Assembly (NCBI GenBank): GCA_951799405.1
Contig: OX637353.1
Location: 4,154,001-4,218,000, forward strand
Origin: Agapetus fuscipes
Lineage: Eukaryota > Arthropoda > Insecta > Trichoptera > Glossosomatidae
Length of the DNA stretch: 64,000 nt
Direction of reading: 5' to 3'
Shown: positions 52,746 through 63,139 of the stretch, one piece after another
Layout: every line of letters starts with the position of its first letter
Numbering within the stretch: the first letter of the stretch is position 1
The notes under the pieces: model-generated
What the model was told of the DNA's origin: nothing
Seen by the model: only the letters and a program-made list of their open reading frames with translations
Database searches by the model: none
Made by a program: the position numbers and the translations under genes

Positions 52746-54074
52746 TTAAGGAATCCTGTGCAGGAGGCTCCCCAATTCTTGAGAGTCTTGGGGGTCTATG
52801 TCACCCTGGAAGGGTGCCGCAGAGGTGTTGCTTGAGTTCTTGGTTCTGTCGTGAGGCGCTGCAAGGAAGTGGTGATTGATGTTGGTTTTGAATAAAACTG
52901 GATTAAATTGGGAAGGGAACACAGAGACTGGTAGACCATTCCATAAACGGGCAGTTTGGCAAAGGAATGAGTCATGAAAACGCCAAGTTCTCATAGTTTT
53001 AAGATCGACTGCAAAGGGATGAATGAGAGTCGTACTACGAGTTTCCCTTTCTGAAATGAGAGGGGGAGGGATTAATGAATGGAGCTCATTAGAACAAGCT
53101 CCGTGGTAATATCGATAAAAAAGACTGAGCATTCCAACTTTTCTTCTGTGCTGGAGCGGCTGCAGATCGGATGTCAGAGAAGGATCATTGATCAACCTCA
53201 CTGCCCTCCTTTGCACATAATCAAGTTGGTCACTCAACTTCTTGGACATACCACACCAGAGATGGCTGCCATATTCGATAATGGGGCGGATTTGGGATTT
53301 ATACAGAGTCAATAACTGGGCTGAAGTAAAAAACCTACGGGCTCTGTATAATATGCCGAGTCGCCGGAAAGCGGAAGTTGTGCAAGACTCAATAGCATCA
53401 TGGTATTTTAACTCTGATGACAGAGAAACACCAAGAAGATTTAAGTGTTCATGGTTAGAGAGGGAGACATTGTCGAAAGTTGGGAGATAGTTGTTTGGAA
53501 TCCTCTTTAAAGATATCAGACATGCTTGAGTCTTATTGATGTTGAACTCTACAAGGTTGTCAGTGCCCCAACGGCTGACAGCCCTGAGATCTGTATTGAT
53601 CTTTGAAGCTAATGATTCACGAGCAATAGATATCGCTGAACTATTTGGGGGCTTTGTAAAAGAGAAACCGTCATGAATTGTACTGTCATCGGCATAGCAG
53701 TGGATAGGAGCACAGGATAGTAAATCATTGATGTGCATAAGAAAAAGTGTCGGAGACAAGACAGATCCTTGGGGGACACCGGAATTGATTGGTAGCAGAG
53801 CTGATTTACTACCATCGATGACTGTTTGGATAGATCTGTCTTTAAGAAAGCTGGAAATCCATTCTATAAGGAGAAGGGGAAGTCCAAATGATGACAATTT
53901 GTTAAGGAGGCTGGAGTGCCAAACTCTATCAAAAGCTTTGGAAATATCAAGAGCAACAGCCTGTGTTTCACCCATAAGATCAAGGCGTTGGCCCCAGACG
54001 TGTGTGACATAAGTGAAAAAGGTCACCGCTGCGCTGGAGCGGTTACGGCGAAAACCGTATTGGTGGTCGCTAAG
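52746..54074 (-). CDS. CR1/Jockey-group LINE reverse transcriptase, 5'-truncated
   Basis: Frame open from 54074 ('SDHQYGFRRNRSSA') to TAA at 52746, about 442 codons. RT motifs: 'VALDISKAFDRVWHSSLLNK', 'SGVPQGSVLSPTLFLMHIND', catalytic 'CYADDSTIH'. The connection domain has 'LNLLGVSLSS' and 'YGSHLWCGM'; the C-terminus 'LWNGLPVSVFPSQFN'. The endonuclease and fingers are missing because the insert is 5'-truncated near 54075. The remainder is uninterrupted. The type resembles LINEs of the CR1 branch with 'KAFDRVWH'; a poly(A) tail is more Jockey-like, so I leave the clade open. Confidence 0.85.
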   Translation of the reverse strand, partial: LSDHQYGFRRNRSSAAVTFFTYVTHVWGQRLDLMGETQAVALDISKAFDRVWHSSLLNKLSSFGLPLLLIEWISSFLKDRSIQTVIDGSKSALLPINSGVPQGSVLSPTLFLMHINDLLSCAPIHCYADDSTIHDGFSFTKPPNSSAISIARESLASKINTDLRAVSRWGTDNLVEFNINKTQACLISLKRIPNNYLPTFDNVSLSNHEHLNLLGVSLSSELKYHDAIESCTTSAFRRLGILYRARRFFTSAQLLTLYKSQIRPIIEYGSHLWCGMSKKLSDQLDYVQRRAVRLINDPSLTSDLQPLQHRRKVGMLSLFYRYYHGACSNELHSLIPPPLISERETRSTTLIHPFAVDLKTMRTWRFHDSFLCQTARLWNGLPVSVFPSQFNPVLFKTNINHHFLAAPHDRTKNSSNTSAAPFQGDIDPQDSQELGSLLHRIP

Positions 54075-54291
54075 TTACTATGGTTGTTTCTATGTATTTA
54101 GACATTCTTTAGCTAAAGCTCCTTTTCAAAGACTTTTAAAACATTTAGCACCATTACCTTATAGTTTGTTAACTAGAAAAAAATAACATTTGTACATACA
54201 AGTAATTTGCAAAACCTCTGATTATATGTTCAGGTGAATATTACAGTGGGATGTAAAATAATAATCAGTCAGAGAAGATAAGTTGTTTCAA

Positions 54292-56886
54292 TCCTTTATT
54301 ATATTACCCTTCGTCGTCGTCATTCGTCGTCGAGTTTCGATTTTCAAAATCAATGCCATCACAGCAGATGAAACACATTCATGCTCTATAGCAAATTAAT
54401 TTTTGTATATATGCTGCAATGCGGCGAGCTTACGCGTGTGTGTTTACAAATGTATGAAAACTTTTAGGAATTAATCTGTTTGTTCATACTAAAAATGTAT
54501 GGAACAATATTGACATCTAGCGGCAAAACGTAAAAGTTTTTTTTACATTTTCTTTTATTTCATGCAAATTAAAAATAAAAAAAAAGCCAAATAAAAATGG
54601 ATTTCAATCTGTAATCTAAGTTGCAAACATATATAACATTTGAGATTCATATTACATGCATTCTTACGAGCAGACATGTATAAGTTCTAATCTAATCTAA
54701 TCTAAGCTGCAAAGATATATATCATTTAAGATTTATATTAAATGCATTCCCACAAGCAGATATGTATAAGTTCCCGCTGCATGTGTACTTACAACATAAC
54801 AGCCCATTCCAAATGAACATAAGCCCTGCAACTCTTGCCAACCTTCCCTGAAACAAAGGTGAATTTGCAAAGTAAACCATTTTTTAAAGTATGGGTGGTC
54901 AGCCTCATACCAACCTATAAGTCAAGAAAAATATTTTGTGTATTTCTTTACATAATCTAAGTTGCAAAGATACATACCATTTAAGATTCATATTAAATGC
55001 ATTCCCACACGCAGACAGGTACAAGTTCACGCTTACAAATGCCCAATGTGGACTTGCAAAATAAAAAAACTAATCTCAAATGAACATAAGCCCTGCAACT
55101 TTTGCCGACTTTTCCTCAAACAGAGATAAAATTTGCATGGTAAACCATTGCTTACAGTATGGGTGGTCAGCCACATACTAACCTTTTAGTCAAGGAAATT
55201 ATTTTGTTTAGTTCTATAATCTAAGTTGCAAAGATACATACCATTTGAGATTCATATTAAATGCATTCCCACAAGCAGACAGGTACAAGTTCACGCTTAC
55301 AAATGCCCAATGTGGACTTGCAAAATAAAAAAAACTAATCTCAAATGAACATAAGCCCTGCAACTCTTGCCGACTTTTCCTCAAACAGAGATAAAATTTG
55401 CATTGTGAACCATTGCTTACAGTATGGGTGGTCAGCCACATACTAACCTTTTAGTCAAGGAAATTAATTTGTTTAGTTCATTAATCTAAGTTGCAAAGAT
55501 ACATACCATTTGAGATTCATATTAAATGCATTCCCACAAGCAGACAGGTACAAGTTCACGCTTACAAATGCCCAATGTGGACTTGCAAAATAAAAAAAAC
55601 TAATCTCAAATGAACATAAGCCCTGCAACTCTTGCCGACTTTTCCTCAAACAGAGATAAAATTTGCATTGTGAACCATTGCTTACAGTATGGGTGGTCAG
55701 CCACATACTAACCTTTTAGTCAAGGAAATTAATTTGTTTAGTTCATTAATCTAAGTTGCAAAGATACATACCATTTGAGATTCATATTAAATGCATTCCC
55801 ACAAGCAGACAGGTATAAGTTCGCGCTTACAAATGCCCCATGTGGACTTATAAAATAAAAAACTAATCTTAAATGAACATAAGCCCTGCAACTCTTGCCG
55901 ACTTTTCCTCAAACAGAGATAAAATTTTCATTGTAAAACAATCTTACAGTATGGGTGGTCAGCCACATACTAACCTATAAGTCAAGGAAATTATTTTGTT
56001 TAGTTCTATAATCTAAGTTGCAAAGATACAAACCATTTGAGATTCATATAAAATGCATTCCCACAAGCAGACAGGTACAAGTTCACGCTTACAAATGCCC
56101 AATGTGGACTTGCAAAATAAAAAAAACTAATCTCAAATGAACATAAGCCCTGCAACTCTTGCCGACTTTTCCTCAAACAGAGATAAAATTTGCATTGTGA
56201 ACCATTGCTTACAGTATGGGTGGTCAGCCACATACTAACCTTTTAGTCAAGGAAATTATTTTGTTTAGTTCATTAATCTAAGTTGCAAGATACATACCAT
56301 TTGAGATTCATATTAAATGCATTCCCACTAGCAGACAGGTATAAGTTCGCGCTTACAAATGCCCCATGTGGACTTATAAAATAAAAAACTAATCTCAAAT
56401 GAACATAAGCCCTGCAACTCTTGCCGACTTTTCCTCAAACAGAGATAAAATTTTCATGGTAAACCATTCTTACAGTATGGGTGGTCAGCCACATACTAAC
56501 CTATAAGTCAAGGAAATTATTTTGTTAAGTTCTATAATCTAAGTTGCAAAGATACATACCAATCGAGATTCATATTAAATGCATTCCCACAAGCAGACAT
56601 TTATAAGTTCACGCTTACACATAATGCATGTTGACTTACAACATAAAAACCCAATCTCAAATTAATATAAGCCCTGCAACTCTTGCCAATCTTCCCTGAA
56701 ACACAGCTGAAATCTTCAAAGTGAACCATTTTTTAAACTATGGGTGGTCGATTTTCTTTTACAAAGGCTGCATGTTTTTATTTTACATGTTTTCCGAATT
56801 TTAACGCGAGGAAACTATGCGCAATATACACATTCACCAAATGTTAAGGGGTTGGGCTGCGTAGCAGCCAGGGGCAACGCCCCTAG
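54292..56886 (+). mobile_element. Helitron-like element, copy 2, with tandem LINE-tail array
   Basis: A|TCCTTTATTATATT start and AGGGGC-AAC-GCCCCTAG|T end, identical in layout to copy 1. The 5' flank of the array contains GATTTTCAAAATCAATGCC and TTGACATCTAGCGGC; the 3' flank TTCCGAATTTTAACGCGAGG and GGGGTTGGGCTGCG. The array has about eight full units plus a partial first one. No coding capacity. Having two copies with the same ends and different unit numbers shows that the array lies within the element rather than being a genomic satellite. Confidence 0.75.
54613..56750. repeat. Tandem array of about 263-bp tail B units (array 2)
   Basis: Unit starts at about 54613 (partial), 54687, 54952, 55214, 55483, 55747, 56008, 56274 and 56533. 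The units at 55214, 55483 and 56008 are almost identical, implying recent amplification. A (TCTAA)n run at 54688-54705, the LINE's own tail repeat, starts the second unit. Confidence 0.85.
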
Positions 56887-57789
56887 TTTAACAAAATATT
56901 ATAATTTAAGTTTGTCTAATATTTGTGTAATGTCGGCTATTTACTTTTTATTTCCCTGAACAGAATTTCATGTGACTTACGATGTACAAATAAATGACAT
57001 CAAAATGAAGAGTCGCGATATTATAATATGGTGACGTCACGGGTTATGCAAATGAGGCCTAAAAATAAAACGCATGACCTATATTTCCTAGCATGAAATC
57101 TCCCTCTCGGAATTCTGTAGACAGCTTGGGATTTTACGGAAATGGATTTAGCATGATTTAATTTATTTTTTTACTTTGATTTCTTTTAACCATAAAAACA
57201 AAGGAAATTGAAAATGAATTTGTAATAAGAAAATTAGATTTTCTAAATTGCAAAATTTCTTAAAACATGTTTAAGCTAAATTGAAATTTGAACAAGTCTC
57301 ATGGTTACAGGTTAATCAGAAATTACCAATCTGCAATCCCTTTAATGTTTTTACAAATGATATTCAGTTTCAAAAACGCTCTCAGATGTTTATTCATCTA
57401 TTAATTATAACAAAAACTCATCCAGGCTGACAGCAACTGAACTTTGCGAAAAATAATTCAGTTCACCTATTAACCATTTAGTTGTGATGATGATGATGAT
57501 GAATGATTTCTTTCCGCCATTTAATGTTCCAGGACCATCTCAAGGGCGCCATAGCTTCTGGAGAAAAGCAGTGTCTTCAGTACCTTTCTGAAGGTGGGGG
57601 AAGGCTGGTTTGCGTGAACATAATAAATGCTAAAAATGCCTCAAAATATTAAAAAAAAGGAATCAAAGCTCGTATGTGATTACTGATTAATATCCCTTAG
57701 TATCCTTTTTCTCGAAAATATATATATATATATTTCGTAAGTTATATACATTTAACATAGAGGAGAATGAAAAAAATCAGCTTAGAGAC
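56887..57789. other. No gene; CRE and octamer motifs, (GAT)n
   Basis: GTGACGTCAC at 57031-57040 and ATGCAAAT at 57046-57053 lie close together; (GAT)n near 57485-57500 and (TA)n near 57718-57735. No coding sequence recognised. Confidence 0.4.
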
Positions 57790-57965
57790 AACGAACACAG
57801 CTAGAAGATTAAAAGTCTCCGTGGGATCACAGACGCTGCAAGACTTAGAGTCTGTTTGAAATGGCGCTGGGCTGATCATGTCGCAAGGCAAAACGACGGA
57901 AGGTGACCGAAACGGATCGTCACATGTGACAACGCAGGTTGCTCAAGTGGGAATTGGGTATACCA
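57790..57965 (+). pseudogene. LINE RT C-terminal fragment, second type
   Basis: With one stop the plus strand reads 'RLRVCLKWRWADHVARQNDGR' followed by 'PKRIVTC', matching the 'LKWRWAGHVARxxDGRWxK' segment common in RTE-type LINE C-termini. It differs from the 'FGHMERMND' family elsewhere in the window, so it is a separate LINE lineage. Short and inactive. Confidence 0.6.
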
Positions 57966-58535
57966 AAGTTGAGATGACTTCTTGATTGTCAGCGATATTT
58001 ATCCAATATTGAGGATAAAAAACAATTAGAGGAGGCTTTTATCCAGGAGTTTACAGACTGAGAAAACAGAAGAAGAAATATAAAAAGCACAATTATTTTA
58101 TTTTATTTTTATTACATTTCCGAACATGGAGCCAAGTATTTACATGCAAAGAAAAATAAAACTTTAGTAAACACGTCCATAAAACTATAAATTCTGCAAT
58201 CACACCGAAAAAAGTTTACGATAACTTGAATGTTATGTTATTCCCGTCATATAGCATCCCGTATCGCTCCCCAGTAGATGGTTGGGTGGGCGTTAGGGGC
58301 TCTTCAAGGGGGCGGTCGGCAGCAGTGGGTTACAACATTTCCTTAACTGCGACACACAGAAATACTTTCTGCATCTCCGCGGCACATCAAAAACTAGACT
58401 ATTGCAAATAAAATTTCTGTGCAGATGTGTAACTACAAGGTTTGTTTTGGATGCTACGCTTTTTTGTAAGGAATCATCATAAATGCTACGCTAGCACTTA
58501 CGCTACGCTAACTCCATACTAACGCTTCCGCTACC
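57966..58535. other. No gene recognised
   Basis: No family motif. GCTACGCT repeats appear near 58452-58515. Confidence 0.4.
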
Positions 58536-58625
58536 AAGCTACACATATAGTGGACTTCTTCTGGAATAGCGCAGGCAAGAAGTTACACTATACTATATGT
58601 ACATATAGTTTAGTTGCGTTTTCGT
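58536..58625. repeat. SINE A 3' ends in inverted arrangement
   Basis: AAGCTACACATATAGTGGAC-TTCTT on the left is mirrored by AAGAAGTTACACTATA and CATATAGTTTAGTTGCGTTT on the right. Two SINE A ends face each other with about 16 bp between. Confidence 0.55.
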
Positions 58626-58754
58626 TCTGTCCTTAATTTTAGAAAGGTTTTTGTTCCAATAGTATTAGATGGGACGTTTCACTTATGTGAAATGATGAAA
58701 ATTATCTTGAATTTTGATCTGATTTGATCAATTTCATAATTTCACTTTTACGCT

Positions 58755-58875
58755 GAGAAACCCATCGTAGAAACGGGCGAAATTTCCAGAAGCTCCAGCT
58801 CCCACGGACCTCGACAACAGATCCCGTAAAGTAACTCTCCAGCATCAGCATCTCCAGCATGTAAGCTTAAAACTC
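58755..58875 (+). repeat. Dispersed repeat family D
   Basis: AATTTCCAGAAGCTCCAGCT, ACGGACCTCGACAACAGATC and AAGTAACTCTCCAGCATC. Best-preserved copy of the family. Confidence 0.55.
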
Positions 58876-58883
58876 TATTTAAT

Positions 58884-59511
58884 TTTAAAAAAATGATTAT
58901 TTTTCAATAAAAAATAAAAAAATAAAAGAAATTAAAAACTTTGTTTTATTCCACTTTTATTGTTTTTGAGTATGTTACAAACGTTTTCGGAATACCTTCC
59001 ATCATCGGGTAACAACAATTACTAAAATCAAACTTAAAAATTAAGACATGGGTGTGGGATCTATTGGTGGTAAGGGAGGGGGTAGCAAGGTAGGTATGTG
59101 GGAGGGAGATGGTGAGTTTTGGGGGGGAGCTAATATTGTTAGGAGAGGAGACGTAATGGCGGGAAGTTGAATATTTAGCATATTACTTTTATTTCTATGT
59201 AATAAAAGTAATATGCTAAATATTCAACTTCCCGCCATTACGTCTCCTCTCCTAACAATATTAGCTCCCCCCCAAAACTCACCATCTCCCTCCCACATAC
59301 CTACCTTGCTACCCCCTCCCTTACCACCAATAGATCCCACACCCATGTCTTAATTTTTAAGTTTGATTTTAGTAATTGTTGTTACCCGATGATGGAAGGT
59401 ATTCCGAAAACGTTTGTAACATACTCAAAAACAATAAAAGTGGAATAAAACAAAGTTTTTAATTTCTTTTATTTTTTAATTTTTTATTGAAAAATAATCA
59501 ATTTTTTAAAA
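58884..59511. repeat. Near-perfect palindrome of about 630 bp
   Basis: Two arms of about 300 bp meet at about 59197 with a very short spacer (TTTCTATG). They include ACAAACGTTTTCGGAATACC, GGGAGGGGGTAGCAAGG and TAATGGCGGGAAGTTGAATA and their complements. Each arm carries CCGATGA-U-GGAA-GGTA-TTCC-GAAA (59386-59409, and its mirror in the left arm), a hammerhead-like core, and the AT-rich ends typical of Penelope-type terminal repeats. No long frame. Confidence 0.85.
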
Positions 59512-60316
59512 TGAATTTCCACAGTGTTTCACAAAAATCTTTTCAAAATTTCTATTTAATTGTATTTTTCATAAAAAACCTTGGTTACAATTTAATTTCT
59601 TTAATTTATTAGATAAAATAGGTAACGCTTTAAATGTTTAAATTACCCGTAGAATATCGTTTTGGTTTTATAGTGCAATGCACAAATGACAATGATATTA
59701 ATTAGTTGAAGCTTTGGATAAAACAGGAATCTATGTAGATACCTGGCAAGTGACGATTTAACATTTTTGAAGTTAATAACGAAAACATTATATAGAAAAG
59801 AATTGAGAATTTATAAAATAAACTTTTAATGTCGTTTCTTTGTTTTTTAGGTAAAATAGTATGATTTTAGTGAAATACTTTAACATGTACTTTATTTGAC
59901 AATTCCTAATAAGTTTGTCTTATATATCCACGTGTACCTGGCTCCAGGCGCACCGGCTGCGTAGCACTGCTCGATGCCCCCTAAGGTACATAACTCACTG
60001 GAACAGCTCCAGAACGAGGAATTTCATATGACTTTTGGATGGTGCGCTGTGTGTTCTTGTTATTGTGTGCTTTATAAAGTGGGCGCGTGGATTTTGTGCT
60101 AACTTCGGCGATGAAGTTTCGGTTCTGCTTATTAGTTTAGTTTACGTTTCTGATGTATTTAAAAGATAAGTATATAACATTCACAGTAGGTAGTATAATA
60201 TAGATTCAGGAATTACTTGCTCATGCTTAATATCCCTTAAAAAAAATAATATTTATGTTTCACCGTTTGAGCACTGAGCATAGAAATATAGTTTACTTAG
60301 AAATAAATATAAGACA
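59512..60316. other. No gene recognised
   Basis: No coding motif; AT-rich with a more balanced block at 59935-60150. Confidence 0.4.
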
Positions 60317-60450
60317 TTTTTTTTTTTTTTAAGAAATCCTGTGCGGGAGACTCCCTAGATTCTAAAGACTCTAGGGGTCTATGACACTTGTTGTAGTGCC
60401 GCAGAGGGGTACGAGCTTGGTCGTCGCTACAAAGCGCCAATACTCAAGCA
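60317..60450 (-). pseudogene. Short copy of the poly(A)-tailed LINE
   Basis: AAGAAATCCTGTGCGGGAG, GACTCTAGGGGTCTATGACA and GTGCCGCAGAGG match the last 130 nt of the LINE at 52746-54074, again with poly(A) starting at the stop codon. Heavily 5'-truncated. Confidence 0.7.
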
Positions 60451-60494
60451 AGACCCAGTTGCTGTAAGGCTGGATGGACCTTTGGTGACCGGTC

Positions 60495-60763
60495 ATTGGT
60501 AAAGGTTTATGAATTCTTCAACCCAGCGAAGAGCACATTCGAAATATAAATTGTATATTTTTGTGCTCCGCCGGGATCCGAATCCACAACCTTCCATTTA
60601 CGAGTCCGAAGTGTTGCCACTACGGACTACGGACCGGTCCAAGATGCCAACGACACGCGGTGTACCTGAGCGGTTACCCATCCAAGCACTGACCACGCCC
60701 AATGTTGCTTAACTTCGGTGATCTATGGGAACCGGTGCTTTCAACATGGCTAACGTCGTTGAC
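60495..60763 (-). repeat. Composite 5S rRNA-tRNA SINE (family C), full head
   Basis: On the minus strand, 60763-60646 is a nearly complete 5S rRNA-like sequence (about 118 nt; typical length 120): GAAAGCACCGGTTCCC, GATCACCGAAGTTAAGCAAC, GGTCAGTGCTTGGATGG. It is followed at 60640-60565 by a tRNA-like segment with Box A TAGTCCGTAGTGG and Box B GATTCGGATCCC (anticodon-loop context ACTCGTAAA), then the SINE C body ending AAACCTTTACCAA. No T-run follows the 5S part, so it is a SINE head rather than a 5S gene. The order 5S-tRNA-body resembles the dimeric heads of AmnSINE-type SINEs. Confidence 0.75.
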
Positions 60764-61029
60764 ATTGATTTTTAAACAGATTTTTAAAATTATTTACAAA
60801 CGTAGATGGAAATCATCATAATTTCTTACTAATTCTAACCCATAAAGGTAAATAAACGTTTTTGAGCGTTAGATTTCATTTATTTTACTTTACAGTAAAA
60901 TTGTCAAATTTTGCAAAACGGATATGTACATGTGTATCCGTTTTGATGTAAATCTTAAACGAATTCAGTTTAATTCTTGACCTGCAACGGCTTTGGTTTA
61001 TAGTCTAATGGTTAATAATATGAATTCAT
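60764..61029. other. No gene; possible tRNA-like scrap at its end
   Basis: From about 60990, GTTTATAGTCTAATGGTTAA resembles a tRNA Box A and GTGGGTGTCATGCCC (61042) a degenerate Box B. Confidence 0.35.
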
Positions 61030-62125
61030 TATTAGGAAGTAGTGGGTGTCATGCCCAGTGGAAAACCGATAACTTTAATTTTCAAATCTTCTCTTCGTTG
61101 GTTTAAAGAAAAGAGGACAGATGGCGCTTTGAGCTGCCTGACGTTTTTGTGTTTTGCTCCTACTATTTTTATCATTTTTAATTCTCATTTTACTGTTTTT
61201 AACAATTTTATATGTTTAAATTATGACAAACTTTATAAACTTTGTTTTTTGAGTGTTAGTTTATGTTTTTGGTCAGTTTTATTGCTCGTTTTTTCATTTT
61301 GATTTTATTTTTGACAGTTAAGTTTTTATATTTGACAATCAAGTTTTATTGTTGCCAAGTGCTTGTACAAGTAGGTACGTCTGGCTTGTTGTTTGTTTTG
61401 ACAGCTGTCATGATGGTGTTCACGTATGGACTTGAGGAGCTACTTGTTCTTCGTACCATCTCAGTGCCGCCGAAAGTACAGGTCCTTGAAAGGATACAAT
61501 CCATGACTGCAGTACAGCGTGATGTGCCTCTGAAAAGAAGGCCTAGAGGGTGCAGAGCTGGGTGGAACTTGCGGAGGCGCATCCCAGTGCTGGTGAGTGC
61601 TGGAGACAGGAAGGACTACAGTGCCCGTGACAACCTCCTGCTCCCCGCTATTTTGTCTGCCGCCCTGTCTGCCCTGATGGTGCTGGGTGTGCTCTGCTAT
61701 GCGCTGCGCAGAAGACAGAGGTGCAGGAAGAGAATCCAAGAGATCAGAAATTTAACGTCAGAGCTTCAAGCGGAAGACAACGCCATCTTGCTTACTGCCG
61801 AGAACCCTTCAGAAGAAGATTAGAAATAAACTACTTATTTAATAAGTTAATAGGTTTCAAGCGAAGCCTAAAGACTATTTGAGACTATTTGAGAATTTTT
61901 ATAATATTTGACTCTTTTAATTTAATTTGTATAATTTTTTACTTTTTAATTTCATTATTTGACCTAGCGACTTTTTTTATTTAATTTCATTGTTCTGTTA
62001 TTTTAAAGTTGTTATTAATTCTGTTTTCAATTTTATATTGTATTATATTTTATTTTATAATTAATGTTTGTAAAGCGCCCTCGAGGTGATTGTCACATGA
62101 CGGCGCTGTATAAATTACCAAAAAA
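61030..62125 (+). mobile_element. L2-like non-autonomous element with own ORF
   Basis: T-rich 5' region, an intact 137-codon ORF (61410-61823) whose first half resembles the N-terminus of L2-type ORF2, and an L2-like 3' end (AAAGCGCCCTCGAGGTGA, GACGGCGCTGTATAAATTA). There is no endonuclease or RT. It would have to move with L2 enzymes in trans. The left boundary is uncertain. Confidence 0.5.
61410..61823 (+). CDS. Small predicted membrane protein in an L2-like element
   Basis: From the ATG at 61410 it encodes 137 residues. Residues 1-66 ('FTYGLEELLVLR', 'RRPRGCRAGWNLRRRIPVLV') match the basic leader that precedes the endonuclease in L2-group ORF2 proteins. Instead of the endonuclease, residues about 76-99 ('LLLPAILSAALSALMVLGVL') form a strong transmembrane helix followed by a basic cluster ('RRRQRCRKR') and an acidic tail. 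The frame is open further upstream to 61263, but that part is T-rich and hydrophobic without similarity; I prefer the ATG-ATG pair at 61410. Function unknown. Confidence 0.5.
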   Translation: MMVFTYGLEELLVLRTISVPPKVQVLERIQSMTAVQRDVPLKRRPRGCRAGWNLRRRIPVLVSAGDRKDYSARDNLLLPAILSAALSALMVLGVLCYALRRRQRCRKRIQEIRNLTSELQAEDNAILLTAENPSEED

Positions 62126-63034
62126 TTAAAATTAAATTAAAAAGTCATTTACCTATACCAAAGACCATCAAGCCTTAAAAAGTAACTGGGTCTCCAATTA
62201 GATTTGGTGGCTTTAAAGGTGTTATTTACTCAAAAACTGTGCTACCGAATACCGAAATAACATTTATTTTACTAAAAAAATAAAATGTTGAAAGTCTGGC
62301 TCACTGAAAAGAACAACTTTTCTTCAAAAACCTCTTCGAATCTCATATCGTTTCGATATTTTGTTTAAAACTGTGATGTTCAAAAAGTTTGCAACTGGAG
62401 TTTATTTTCTATTTCACAACATCAAAAAGTCTTTTCAACATATTTTGACACATGTATGAATTCATGGTTACAATAAAATATTAGGAATTGGTATAAATTC
62501 CTGTCCACATGCAGCAATGTTAGTAGATTTAAAATAATATTGTAAGGTCCCACATTTTTCATTTTCCACAATTTTTATGACAAAACGTTATGTTTGCACT
62601 ACGACTACAATGTTATGTAAAGGTCTATTCACAATAAATGAAAAAAGGATCAAAAAGATATTCAACAAAGTAAGAAGAAAATAAATAATTTGTTTAAATG
62701 ATTTTCTTACACATCATGTCAAAGTTACGATTTTTTTTTTACAAAAGGTATTAAAATTGGCTTTTCAAGTGTAATAATTGAACAGTATCATTTAACGTTC
62801 ATTCACTTTTACTTTAAGCATTATCAGAGAAAATCTCATCCAGTTTCCAAATTGTTGCTTTGTACATATAAACTAGGTATTATTACAATACAGATATTTT
62901 GTGAGTAGGTGCCTGCGATAAGACGTATTGGCTTTGAATAAAAAAAATGACATATTGTTGTGTTGCGCCTGTAAATGTCAGATGATTGCCATTGATGATG
63001 CTCATGGTAAATGTGAAGAGATTTATAAAAAAAC
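62126..63034. other. No gene recognised
   Basis: AT-rich, no repeat match or motif. Confidence 0.4.
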
Positions 63035-63122
63035 AAGATCTTGGAGAGTTGCTTTTGATGATCTGTTGCCGTGGACTATCAGAACTGGAGCTTCCGGACG
63101 AATGGAGATTCGCCCATGGACA
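63035..63122 (-). repeat. Dispersed repeat family D
   Basis: In minus sense: CCGGAAGCTCCAGTTCTGAT, CCACGGCAACAGATCATC and AAGCAACTCTCCAAG. Confidence 0.55.
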
Positions 63123-63139
63123 GCGTGAAGATTATGTGG

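Noticed and set aside
60646..60763. Functional 5S rRNA gene
   Set aside because: Near full length, but no T-run terminator follows the 3' end; it continues directly into a tRNA-like SINE segment.
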